Origin: Mesorhizobium sp. SOD10
GTDB lineage: Bacteria > Pseudomonadota > Alphaproteobacteria > Rhizobiales > Rhizobiaceae
DNA: 64,000 nt
Direction: 5' to 3'
NCBI GenBank assembly: GCA_000824805.1
Contig: CCNA01000061.1
Coordinates: forward strand, 62,001 to 126,000
Shown here in pieces: positions 23,954 to 31,421 of the stretch. A model generated the notes under the pieces. It did no database searches, was not told the origin of the DNA, and saw only the letters and a list, made by a program, of their open reading frames with translations. Numbering within the stretch: the first letter of the stretch is position 1; each line of letters opens with the position of its first letter. Made by a program: the position numbers and the translations under genes.

Positions 23954-25279
23954 CTAGCCTAACGCCGCCATGGTCGAGCGCTTTCGGGCTTGCCCGAAGA
24001 CCTTCATGCTAACCTCTATCTCGTCGAGCGCCTTGCAGAGTGCACTTCCGATTGCCCGCGCGAGGTAGGGCGGCACCGCGTTACCGACCTGGGTATAGCG
24101 AGGGCATTCCTTGGTTCGGCGATCGCCGCCAGTGGTGAACTTGCCCTTGAACTGGAACCAATCGGGGAAGGATTGCAGGCGCGCGCTCTCACGGACCGTC
24201 AGGATGCGAGGCTCGGAATAGTGCAGCACGTCGTCTGGAAGTGTCGTGATCGTTGGTGCTGGTTCAGTCGGAGACAATGGGTAAATGCGGTGTTTTTTCA
24301 ATCCGTAGCTACGCCGCGCGTCGTCGTCCATGCGTACACCACGCCGACATTCCGCAAGGATTCGCCCAAAGCGCTCGCGCACGTCGTCGCGGTGCCGGGC
24401 CAGGCGCATACTATCAGGCTGGCGCTCGTGATCGCCGCGCATAAGACGTTGATAGCGAGTTGCAGGCTCACCTCGGCGCGCCTCCTGAAAGCCGCGAGGG
24501 GACTCAGGGTCTTCGCAAGGGCGCAGTTGCGCTCCGGCGATCTCAAGATCCGATATTGCTTCCTTGGCGGAGATAGCGTCAGGCAGCCCGAGCTGCTCGA
24601 GCTGGGATACGCGAACGTCTTCGAGCACCTCGAAGAGGCGACGAACACCTCCTTCCAGCCAGCTTGCCAAATCCTGCCGGACTCCAATGGCAATTAGGCG
24701 AGACCGCTTCTGCGGTACCCCGAAACGAGAGGCGTCGACCAGCTGCGCCTCGACTCTGTAGCCAACACCATCCAGGCCTTCGACGAGCCTGTCGAAGAAG
24801 GAGCGCTTCTTGGAAGCGGGCCCGACCGGCAACTCGACGACGTTCGAGGGCCGATGGACGATCCGCATCCCGGGCACGTTCTCTAGGATGAGGGCCGCGG
24901 GGCGGATCGCGTCGACCGCTTCGACATACTTCTGGAAAAGCTGGTTTCTCGGGTCATCCTCGACCCGCCGCCCGGCGAAGCTGAAGCCCTGGCACGGCGG
25001 CCCACCCGCGAGCACATCGACCTTGCCGCGCAGCTTCAACAGGTCGGCCTTGTGCTCCTCCAACAGTTCGTCAATGCCCCACGCACGTTGGTCAAGCCAG
25101 GTTGGCCATTCAAAAGCATGGCCCCTATTGGAGGACTTGGAAACGAAGTTCGCATAAAAGGTCCGGAATGCCATAGGATCGTGCTCAACTGCGAACAGGC
25201 CTTGCATGCCAGCCATCGAGAGCCCGAGCGACAACCCACCGCATCCAGAGAACAAGTCCACGAACCTACGGGCTTTCAT
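23954..25279 (-). CDS. DNA (cytosine-5-)-methyltransferase
   Basis: 441 aa with all core motifs: I FSGCGGLSLG (10-19), IV GGPPCQGFS with catalytic C96, VI ENVPG (133-137), VIII QKRSRLI (190-196) and X GNAVPP (399-404). The ~200 residues between VIII and X hold the target recognition domain, so the recognised sequence cannot be read. It transfers a methyl group from SAM to C5 of cytosine. It sits at the head of the operon with the DptFGH-like genes and Vsr, which suggests it marks self DNA. Its start overlaps the 90-aa upstream gene by 4 nt. Confidence 0.95.
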   Translation of the reverse strand: MKARRFVDLFSGCGGLSLGLSMAGMQGLFAVEHDPMAFRTFYANFVSKSSNRGHAFEWPTWLDQRAWGIDELLEEHKADLLKLRGKVDVLAGGPPCQGFSFAGRRVEDDPRNQLFQKYVEAVDAIRPAALILENVPGMRIVHRPSNVVELPVGPASKKRSFFDRLVEGLDGVGYRVEAQLVDASRFGVPQKRSRLIAIGVRQDLASWLEGGVRRLFEVLEDVRVSQLEQLGLPDAISAKEAISDLEIAGAQLRPCEDPESPRGFQEARRGEPATRYQRLMRGDHERQPDSMRLARHRDDVRERFGRILAECRRGVRMDDDARRSYGLKKHRIYPLSPTEPAPTITTLPDDVLHYSEPRILTVRESARLQSFPDWFQFKGKFTTGGDRRTKECPRYTQVGNAVPPYLARAIGSALCKALDEIEVSMKVFGQARKRSTMAALG

Positions 25280-25548
25280 CGGCAGCGCTCATCAAATTCT
25301 TGCCGGGCACTTTGCGGGCAAGCTAAAACGAGGAACCGAACTTCGTTCTTCTTGGGCTCGATAGACGCGAATCTTTCCCCATGCGAGGCCAAGGCATAGC
25401 AAGGAATGCCAGCCACTTCTACCGAGATTGTACGTGAATTGACACGATGCACGGGCCCCGTGGAGGCGTAGTCGCAGAGCCTTGCTCGGACCCGCAGGTT
25501 TTGAACGAATGGCGAAAATGCATGCTCTGCCTGCGATATAAACAGCAC
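25276..25548 (-). CDS. Hypothetical 90-aa protein overlapping the methyltransferase
   Basis: 90 aa from a GTG at 25548; an in-frame stop lies 24 nt upstream and no good ribosome site is visible. The stop overlaps the methyltransferase ATG (ATGA), the same coupling seen at most junctions of this operon, which favours a real gene. The second half has beta-strand character (ISVEVAGIPCYALASHGERF, NEVRFLVLACP). No family recognised. It could be a truncated or leader-like gene. Confidence 0.45.
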   Translation of the reverse strand: MLFISQAEHAFSPFVQNLRVRARLCDYASTGPVHRVNSRTISVEVAGIPCYALASHGERFASIEPKKNEVRFLVLACPQSARQEFDERCR

Positions 25549-25612
25549 ACATTCGATGAGGGTTGACGTTATGCCGGGCGCTCACCGCCTACAAGCAGTC
25601 GGCCTGTCGTGC

Positions 25613-25630
25613 AATTTTTTGCAAAAAATT
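25613..25630. promoter_or_regulatory. 18-bp perfect palindrome upstream of the defence operon
   Basis: AATTTTTTGCAAAAAATT is self-complementary over all 18 bp and lies 65 bp before the first ORF of the operon. It is very AT-rich for this genome. It is likely the operator of the methyltransferase-DptFGH-like operon, or an AT-rich nucleoid-protein site. The rest of 25549-25913 holds no gene I can support; one arm-type TGGGGAAG site lies at 25854. Confidence 0.55.
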
Positions 25631-25913
25631 TCTGTTCGACCGAGCAGCTTACCATGCATGTCAGGATAGACGCGCCGGCTTAAGCGGCGCGGTGGCGGGC
25701 GGTACGGATGGTCGGATGCCCGGTGCAGGAACATGGGACCCGTCCGTTTTGCAGATGATTGCCATCTTCGGCGAATGCGAAAGCACGGGCAAATTTTCAC
25801 GACGGACAATTCGATGTTATCCCGTCTTCTGATCCAAAAAGTGGGGGTGATAGTGGGGAAGCCGATGTTGCTGATAGGATAGCGCAGTGATATCAGCATG
25901 TTACCGATCTGAT

Positions 25914-25928
25914 ATGGCGGAGAGGGAG
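25914..25928 (+). repeat. attR: right 15-bp direct repeat within tRNA-Ser
   Basis: ATGGCGGAGAGGGAG is identical to 2359-2373. It covers the encoded CCA, discriminator, acceptor 3' strand and three T-stem bases of the tRNA. The intact tRNA lies on this side, as expected when an element restores the tRNA 3' end on integration. Confidence 0.75.
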
Positions 25929-26004
25929 GGATTCGAACCCCCGATACCCTTGCGAGTATGCCGCATTTCGAGTGCGGTGCATTCGACCACTCTGCCACCT
26001 CTCC
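25915..26004 (-). tRNA. tRNA-Ser, anticodon CGA
   Basis: 90 nt including an encoded CCA. The acceptor stem GGAGAGG pairs with CCTCTCC. The anticodon arm is CCGCA-CTCGAAA-TGCGG, giving anticodon CGA (reads UCG). A long variable arm (class II tRNA) precedes the T arm with GGTTCGAATCC. It is the probable integration target of the element to its left. Confidence 0.96.
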
Positions 26005-26330
26005 GCGAGGTCATGGTCGGCCGTTGCCGGCGCGGCGCACTAGATAACGGCTGACCGCTCCGGTTACAAGGCCCTATTCGAGCGATTTCCAGCTTCCGCG
26101 AAAGCGATCGCGACGCGACGGACCGATATTTGCCGGCAACGTCGCTCGCGGCCTCTCCAAGGACAAGACCGCTTGCCTTGACTCCGGCGCAACCTTCGGT
26201 TAGGGACAGCCCGCATTCGGCGTGGAGGCTCTTCCGCGCCGCTTGTTTTTTGAACCCGCAGACTGACAAAAAGACGGCCGAACCGCCCGAGGCGGTTCAT
26301 CAAGGCCGACCGAACAGCGAAAGGCAAAAA
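26005..26330 (+). promoter_or_regulatory. rplU upstream region with leader hairpin
   Basis: This 326-bp stretch has no gene. It must contain the tRNA-Ser promoter (minus) and the rplU-rpmA promoter (plus). A perfect hairpin GAACCGCC-CGA-GGCGGTTC lies at 26280-26298, 33 nt before the rplU start, in the probable 5' leader. It could serve autoregulation of the ribosomal-protein operon. Confidence 0.4.
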
Positions 26331-27047
26331 ATGTTCGCAGTCATCAAAACGGGCGGCAAGCAGTATCGCGTCGCCGCCAACGATCTCCTGAAGATCGAGA
26401 AACTCGAAGCCAAGGTCGGCGATATCGTCGAGATCGGCAATGTGCTCGCGCATGGCGAGGGCGAGAATGTCACCTTCGGCGCGCCGTTCGTCGATGGCGC
26501 CATGGTCACGGCGGAAGTCGTCGAGCAGGGCAAGAATCGCACCGTCATCGCTTTCAAGAAGCGCCGCCGCCAGAATTCGCGCCGCAAGATCGGCCATCGC
26601 CAGCTTCTGACCACCGTCCGGATCGCCGAAATCCTGCTGGGCGGCGCCAAGCCGTCGAAGAAGGCCGCCGCCAAGCCGGAAGCCAAGGCCGAGGCCAAGG
26701 CGCCCGAGGCCAAGGCTGAAGTCGCCGCCGAGGCAAAGGCGGAAGCCGCTCCGAAGGAGCCGAAGGCCAAGAAGGAAGCTGCTCCTAAGGCGGAAGCCGC
26801 TTCCGGCGGAGAGGCCAAGGCCGCGCCGCTGTTCAAGGCGCCGAAGGGCGAGCCGGACGACCTGACCGTGATCAAGGGCATCGGCCCGGTCGCGGCGAAG
26901 GACCTCGCAGAGCAGGGCATCGTCACCTTCGCGCAGCTCGCCAAGCTCACCGACAAGGACGTCGCCAAGATCGACGAGCACATGCCGTTCAGCGTCGACC
27001 AGATCAAGGACTGGCGCGAGCAGGCCAAGGAACTGGCGAAGAAGTAA
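26331..27047 (+). CDS. rplU: Ribosomal protein L21 with long C-terminal HhH extension
   Basis: 238 aa, against about 103 for a standard L21. Residues 1-105 are a normal L21 (FAVIKTGGKQYRVAANDLL; KKRRRQNSRRKIGHRQ). Residues ~107-170 are an Ala/Lys/Glu-rich linker, and ~177-215 form a helix-hairpin-helix (DDLTVIKGIGPVAAKDLAEQ). Extended L21 is known in rhizobia; the extension may contact rRNA. It is followed by rpmA, the universal partner. ATG 26331 has AAAGG upstream. Confidence 0.95.
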   Translation: MFAVIKTGGKQYRVAANDLLKIEKLEAKVGDIVEIGNVLAHGEGENVTFGAPFVDGAMVTAEVVEQGKNRTVIAFKKRRRQNSRRKIGHRQLLTTVRIAEILLGGAKPSKKAAAKPEAKAEAKAPEAKAEVAAEAKAEAAPKEPKAKKEAAPKAEAASGGEAKAAPLFKAPKGEPDDLTVIKGIGPVAAKDLAEQGIVTFAQLAKLTDKDVAKIDEHMPFSVDQIKDWREQAKELAKK

Positions 27048-27145
27048 TTTCCGGCGACGATCGTCGCCGGTATGGGACTTGAAACGGAACGCGAACGCGT
27101 TCATAAGACCATTCAAGCGCCTCAGGGCGCATCGGAGTTAGTCAA

Positions 27146-27415
27146 ATGGCACACAAGAAAGCTGGCGGTTCGTCGCGCAATGGTCGCGATTCGCACTCCA
27201 AGCGTCTGGGCGTGAAGAAGTTCGGCGGCGAAGCCGTCGTGGCCGGCAACATCATCATTCGTCAGCGCGGCACGCAATGGCATCCGGGCACCAATGTTGG
27301 CATGGGCACGGACCACACCCTTTTTGCGCTCGAGGCCGGCGCAGTCACCTTCAACAAGAAAGCCAACGGCCGAACCTACGTATCGGTGAACCCGATTACC
27401 AAAGCAGCGGATTAG
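27146..27415 (+). CDS. rpmA: Ribosomal protein L27
   Basis: 89 aa. MAHKKAGGSSRNGRDSHSKR is the standard N-terminus, without the cleaved extension of Firmicutes. RQRGTQWHPGTNVGMGTDHT follows. It binds near the peptidyl-transferase centre of the 50S subunit. It lies 98 bp after rplU in the conserved rplU-rpmA operon, and a terminator follows at 27484. Confidence 0.97.
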   Translation: MAHKKAGGSSRNGRDSHSKRLGVKKFGGEAVVAGNIIIRQRGTQWHPGTNVGMGTDHTLFALEAGAVTFNKKANGRTYVSVNPITKAAD

Positions 27416-27483
27416 CCGGTTCCGCACCATAACACCGGCGCCCATCTCGGGAACCGGTGTCTGGCCAGGCCAGGAAAAGGATC

Positions 27484-27515
27484 AGGAGAGATGGGTTTGC
27501 CCTCTCTCCTTTTTT
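27484..27515 (+). terminator. Rho-independent terminator after rpmA
   Basis: AGGAGAGA (27484-27491) pairs with TCTCTCCT (27503-27510), followed directly by a run of T. It separates the ribosomal operon from the GNAT gene. Confidence 0.85.
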
Positions 27516-27542
27516 CATTTTTTCTTGCCCTGGAGGACTAAA

Positions 27543-28130
27543 ATGGTTGCCGAAGCGGAAGACACCGAAGACGAAAGTTACGCGATCGATTGCCCGGTGC
27601 TGGCCACCGAGCGGCTGGTCATGCGCGCCCCGCGCGAAAGCGATCTCGAGCAGCTCGTCACGCTTGCCGACAACCGACATGTCGCCGAAATGCTCGCCCG
27701 CATGCCGCATCCCTATGGCGAAGCCGAAGGCCGCGCCTTCCTTGCCATGGCGGCGTCGCGGCGCGCCGGCATCGTCTATGCGCTGACGCTCAAGGACACC
27801 GGGACCTTCGTCGGCTGCGCCGGCCTGAACACCACCGATCGCGGCCTGGAACTGGGTTACTGGATCGGCGAGCCCTATTGGAAGCGCGGCTATGCCACCG
27901 AGGCGGCGCACGCGCTCGTCGACCTCGCCTTCCAGCGCACCTCGATCCAGGTGCTGCATGCCTCGACCAGGGTGATCAATCCGGCCTCGCGGCGGGTCAT
28001 CCACAAATGCGGCTTCCAGTATGCCGGCCAGGGCATGCTGAACTCGATCGTCGCCGGCCAGGTGCCGGTCGAGCGCTACCGGCTCGACAGGAAAACGTGG
28101 ACCAGCCTCAGAAACTGGGTGCACTTTTGA
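27543..28130 (+). CDS. GNAT-family N-acetyltransferase (RimJ/RimL-like)
   Basis: 195 aa from ATG 27543 with GGAGG 6 nt upstream. RimJ/L-type features: TERLVMRAPRESDLEQLV at the start, ELGYWIGEPYWKRGYATEA (acetyl-CoA-binding loop region) and NPASRRVIHKCGFQY near the end. It acetylates an amine using acetyl-CoA; the target is unknown. It is commonly found between rpmA and obgE in rhizobia. Confidence 0.9.
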   Translation: MVAEAEDTEDESYAIDCPVLATERLVMRAPRESDLEQLVTLADNRHVAEMLARMPHPYGEAEGRAFLAMAASRRAGIVYALTLKDTGTFVGCAGLNTTDRGLELGYWIGEPYWKRGYATEAAHALVDLAFQRTSIQVLHASTRVINPASRRVIHKCGFQYAGQGMLNSIVAGQVPVERYRLDRKTWTSLRNWVHF

Positions 28131-28210
28131 TGATTGCCTTCAGGATCTGATCAGTGCCCCCTCACCCGGATTGCCAGCCGAATTGCGAAGGGCAATTCGG
28201 GGCGATCCGA

Positions 28211-28230
28211 CCTCTCCCCAAGGGGAGAGG
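28211..28230. repeat. REP-like 20-bp palindrome
   Basis: CCTCTCCCC-AA-GGGGAGAGG lies between convergent genes and may act as a bidirectional terminator. It is related to the elements at 33386 and 54378. Confidence 0.6.
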
Positions 28231-28242
28231 AGCAGGTAGAGC

Positions 28243-29106
28243 TCAGCTGAGCTCGGCCCAGAGCGGCAGGTGGTCGGAGCCGGCGGCGTCCCGGTCGGAC
28301 CACAGGCGCTGCAGCGATTTGGCGAGCGATGCGCTGGTGAAGATGTAGTCGATGCATTTGTGCCGGCTTTTGTCGCCGGGCCGATCGGGATCGACCCAGG
28401 TGATGAGGTCGGCGACGGCAAGACGCTGGGCGACATCGACGGCGAGATCGGCGGTCAGCGGCATGCCGAACTCATGGTCCGGGCGGCCGGCGAGCTCGAC
28501 ATATTCGGGGGAGCCCGGCAGCATGTTGAAGTCGCCCATGACGATGAAGGCTTCCGGATAGGGCAGGTCCGGCAAACCGATCTCGGGAACGCCCGACAGG
28601 CCGCCGCCTTCCAGCGCGTAGTTCAGGAGGCGCTGGCGCAGGAAGCGGATCTGGCCCTGGCGCTCGACCGGGCTGCGATGGTCGAGATGGGTGGAGTAGA
28701 AGCGGATGAAGCCGAGCGGCGTTTCGATCAGCGCCTCGAGCGCGCCGCGCTGGAAGTTCATGGTCTCGAGGCTGCGGCTGCGCGGCAGAAGGAGATTGCG
28801 CGACAGATGAATGGGCGTCTTCGACAGCACCATGTTGCCGAGTTGGAAGGAGGTCGAGATGGCGCGGCCGTTCTCCAGGCGCGAGCCGATATTGACCTCG
28901 AAATTGCTGCCATAGGCGGCAAAATAGTCGGGCAGCGCCTCGCCGATCTCGGCCACCATATCGCGGTCGCCGTTGCGCGGGTTGTTGCGGGTCACTTCCT
29001 GCAGCGCGATGACATCGGCGCCGCGCACCGCGTCGGCGATACGGCCGACATCATATTTGCCGTCGAGGCCGATGCCGTATTGGATGTTGTAGGTGACGAT
29101 CTTCAT
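28243..29106 (-). CDS. Endonuclease/exonuclease/phosphatase-family protein
   Basis: 287 aa, complete EEP fold: KIVTYNIQYGIG (N in the first motif), ALQEV (metal Glu), STHLDHRS (catalytic His), VMGDFNMLPG (D and N), and AGSDHLPLWAEL (terminal SDH). It hydrolyses a phosphodiester, either nucleic acid or phospholipid; the substrate is not deducible. No signal peptide. It converges on the GNAT gene. Confidence 0.88.
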   Translation of the reverse strand: MKIVTYNIQYGIGLDGKYDVGRIADAVRGADVIALQEVTRNNPRNGDRDMVAEIGEALPDYFAAYGSNFEVNIGSRLENGRAISTSFQLGNMVLSKTPIHLSRNLLLPRSRSLETMNFQRGALEALIETPLGFIRFYSTHLDHRSPVERQGQIRFLRQRLLNYALEGGGLSGVPEIGLPDLPYPEAFIVMGDFNMLPGSPEYVELAGRPDHEFGMPLTADLAVDVAQRLAVADLITWVDPDRPGDKSRHKCIDYIFTSASLAKSLQRLWSDRDAAGSDHLPLWAELS

Positions 29107-29250
29107 TTCCGCGCCCCCCAGTCACGCCCCTGCCTACCGCGTCCCTGGCGAAAGGGCACCCGACGCTTTAGTCGCAAATCGGCCTCGCCCTCGGCCCTGC
29201 CTTGGTTTAGAGCAATTCCGCAAGTGCAATAGCAGAAATTCGAAAATCCG

Positions 29251-30288
29251 ATGAAATTCCTCGATCAGGCCAAGGTATACATACGATCTGGCGACGGCGG
29301 CGCCGGATCGATGTCGTTCCGACGCGAGAAATTCATCGAGTTCGGCGGCCCGGATGGCGGCGACGGCGGACGCGGCGGCGATGTCTGGGTGGAAGCGGTC
29401 GACGGGCTGAACACGCTGATCGACTACCGGTACCAGCAGCATTTCAAGGCCAAGACCGGCATGCATGGCATGGGCCGCAACATGACGGGCGCCAAGGGCG
29501 CCGACGTAACACTGAAAGTCCCGGCCGGCACGCAGGTCTTTGCCGAGGACAATGAGACGCTGATCTGCGATCTCACCGTGGTCGGCCAGCGCTTCCTGCT
29601 GGCCAAGGGCGGCAATGGCGGCTTCGGCAACCAGCATTTCAAGACCTCGACCAACCAGGCGCCGCGGCGCGCCAACCCCGGCCAGCCCGGCGAGGAGCTG
29701 AGCATCTGGCTCCGGCTCAAGCTGATCGCCGATGCCGGCCTGGTCGGCATGCCCAACGCCGGCAAATCGACCTTCCTTGCGGCCGTCACCGCCGCCAAGC
29801 CGAAGATCGCCGACTATCCTTTCACCACGCTCCATCCTGGCCTTGGCGTCGCCCGCATCGACGGCCGCGAATTCGTGCTGGCCGACATTCCCGGCCTGAT
29901 CGAGGGCGCGCATGAGGGGGTGGGCATCGGCGACCGTTTCCTCGGCCATGTCGAGCGCACGCGCGTGCTGCTTCACCTGATCTCGGCGCAGGAGGAAAAT
30001 CCCGGCAAGGCCTACAAGACCGTGCGCGCCGAGCTCGAAGCTTATGGCCATGGGCTGACCGACAAGGTCGAGATCGTCGCGCTCAGCCAGGTCGACATCC
30101 TCGACGCCGAAGCCCGCAAGAAGAAGGCGGCCTCGCTGAAGCGCGCGGCCGGCCGCGCGCCGATGCTTCTGTCGGCCGTCACCGGAGAAGGCGTCGAGGC
30201 GGTGCTGCGCGCTCTGATGGCGGTGGTCGCCGAATCGCGCGATGCCGTTCCGGCCCCCGTCGAGACGCGCTGGCAGCAAAACCCATGA
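29251..30288 (+). CDS. obgE: GTPase ObgE/CgtA
   Basis: 345 aa. An N-terminal glycine-rich Obg fold (residues 1-~158) is followed by the G domain: GMPNAGKST (166-174), DIPGLIEGA (212-220) and SQVD-type G4. It acts in 50S assembly and the stringent response. There is no C-terminal TGS/OCT domain, usual for alphaproteobacteria. Its stop overlaps the proB start (ATGA). Confidence 0.96.
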   Translation: MKFLDQAKVYIRSGDGGAGSMSFRREKFIEFGGPDGGDGGRGGDVWVEAVDGLNTLIDYRYQQHFKAKTGMHGMGRNMTGAKGADVTLKVPAGTQVFAEDNETLICDLTVVGQRFLLAKGGNGGFGNQHFKTSTNQAPRRANPGQPGEELSIWLRLKLIADAGLVGMPNAGKSTFLAAVTAAKPKIADYPFTTLHPGLGVARIDGREFVLADIPGLIEGAHEGVGIGDRFLGHVERTRVLLHLISAQEENPGKAYKTVRAELEAYGHGLTDKVEIVALSQVDILDAEARKKKAASLKRAAGRAPMLLSAVTGEGVEAVLRALMAVVAESRDAVPAPVETRWQQNP

Positions 30289-31418
30289 AATCGCTGAAAT
30301 CATACCGGCGCATCACCGTGAAGATCGGTTCGGCGCTGCTCGTCGACCGCGCGACAGGCCTGAAGCGCGACTGGCTGAATTCGCTTGCCGACGACATCGC
30401 GGTGCTTGCCGATGCCGGCGCGGAAGTGCTCGTCGTCTCCTCCGGCGCGATCGCTCTCGGCCGCACCATTCTCGGCCTCGGCAAGCGCGCGCTGAAGCTC
30501 GAGGAAAGCCAGGCAGCGGCCGCCGTCGGCCAGATCGCGCTTGCCGGCGCCTGGTCGCACGCGCTCGGCAAGGACGGGCTGAAATCGGGTCAGATCCTTT
30601 TGACGCTCGGCGACACCGAGGAACGCCGCCGCTACCTCAACGCGCGCGCGACGATCTCGACGCTGCTCAAAATGAAGGCGGTGCCGGTGATCAACGAGAA
30701 CGACACGGTGGCGACGTCTGAAATCCGCTACGGCGACAATGACCGGCTGGCGGCGCGGGTGGCGACGATGATGGGCGCCGATCTTCTGGTGCTGCTTTCC
30801 GACATCGACGGGCTCTATACGGCGCCGCCGGCCAAGGACCCGGGAGCAAAATTCATCCCCGTCGTCGATCGCATCACGCCGGACGTGGAGGCGATGGCCG
30901 GCGCTGCCGCGTCCGAATTGTCGCGCGGCGGCATGCGCACGAAGCTCGACGCCGGCAAGATCGCCAATGCCGCCGGCACCGCCATGATCATCACCTCGGG
31001 CACCAGGCTTTCGCCGCTGATGGCGATCGAGCGCGGCGAGCGCGCGACCTTCTTCAAACCGAGCGCCAGCCCGGTGAAGGGCTACAAGACCTGGATCGCC
31101 GGGCAGCTCGAGCCGGCCGGCCGGCTGACCGTCGATGCCGGCGCCGTCGGGGCGCTGAAATCCGGCAAGTCTTTGCTGCCGGCCGGGGTAAAGCTGGTCA
31201 GTGGCAATTTCGCACGCGGTGACACGGTGGCGATCCTGTCGCCGGAGGGGCGCGAGATCGCGCGCGGGCTGGTTGCCTATGATGCCGCCGATGCCGTAAG
31301 GATCGCGGGTCTGAAGACAGCCGAGATCGAAAACGTGCTCGGCTACGAGGCGCGTTCGGCGATGATCCATCGCGACGACCTTGTGGTAAGCCTTGCCGGC
31401 GACCAAGCGGAGGGATGA
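30285..31418 (+). CDS. proB: Glutamate 5-kinase
   Basis: 377 aa. Amino-acid-kinase domain (~1-260; VKIGSALLVD, VVSSGAIALG, VINENDTV) plus a C-terminal PUA domain (~280-370). It makes glutamyl-5-phosphate, the first step of proline synthesis, and is normally inhibited by proline. It overlaps obgE by 4 nt, and proA starts 3 nt after its stop. Confidence 0.97.
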   Translation: MKSLKSYRRITVKIGSALLVDRATGLKRDWLNSLADDIAVLADAGAEVLVVSSGAIALGRTILGLGKRALKLEESQAAAAVGQIALAGAWSHALGKDGLKSGQILLTLGDTEERRRYLNARATISTLLKMKAVPVINENDTVATSEIRYGDNDRLAARVATMMGADLLVLLSDIDGLYTAPPAKDPGAKFIPVVDRITPDVEAMAGAAASELSRGGMRTKLDAGKIANAAGTAMIITSGTRLSPLMAIERGERATFFKPSASPVKGYKTWIAGQLEPAGRLTVDAGAVGALKSGKSLLPAGVKLVSGNFARGDTVAILSPEGREIARGLVAYDAADAVRIAGLKTAEIENVLGYEARSAMIHRDDLVVSLAGDQAEG

Positions 31419-31421
31419 TCC

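Larger units (their letters stand above)
2359..25928. mobile_element. Integrated genomic island at tRNA-Ser(CGA), about 23.6 kb
   Basis: The element lies between the two 15-bp direct repeats. It carries integrase, an AlpA-like candidate excisionase and a primase-polymerase-like protein at the left end, DNA-repair and small hypothetical cargo in the middle, and a methylation-linked defence operon at the right. No conjugation, capsid or packaging genes are visible, so it is a non-self-transmissible island or satellite-like element. Codon usage and GC look lower and more mixed than in the ribosomal and proline-gene flank; this is a visual impression, not a calculation. Confidence 0.75.

Noticed and set aside
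14812..25279. Assignment of the operon to DISARM or BREX
   Set aside because: A 5mC methyltransferase also occurs in DISARM, but the DrmA/DrmB helicase pair and DrmC phospholipase-like protein are absent. The BREX hallmarks PglZ, BrxL and PglX are also absent.
25582..25998. 138-codon minus-strand frame through the tRNA
   Set aside because: It reads through tRNA-Ser and the att site and must be a shadow.
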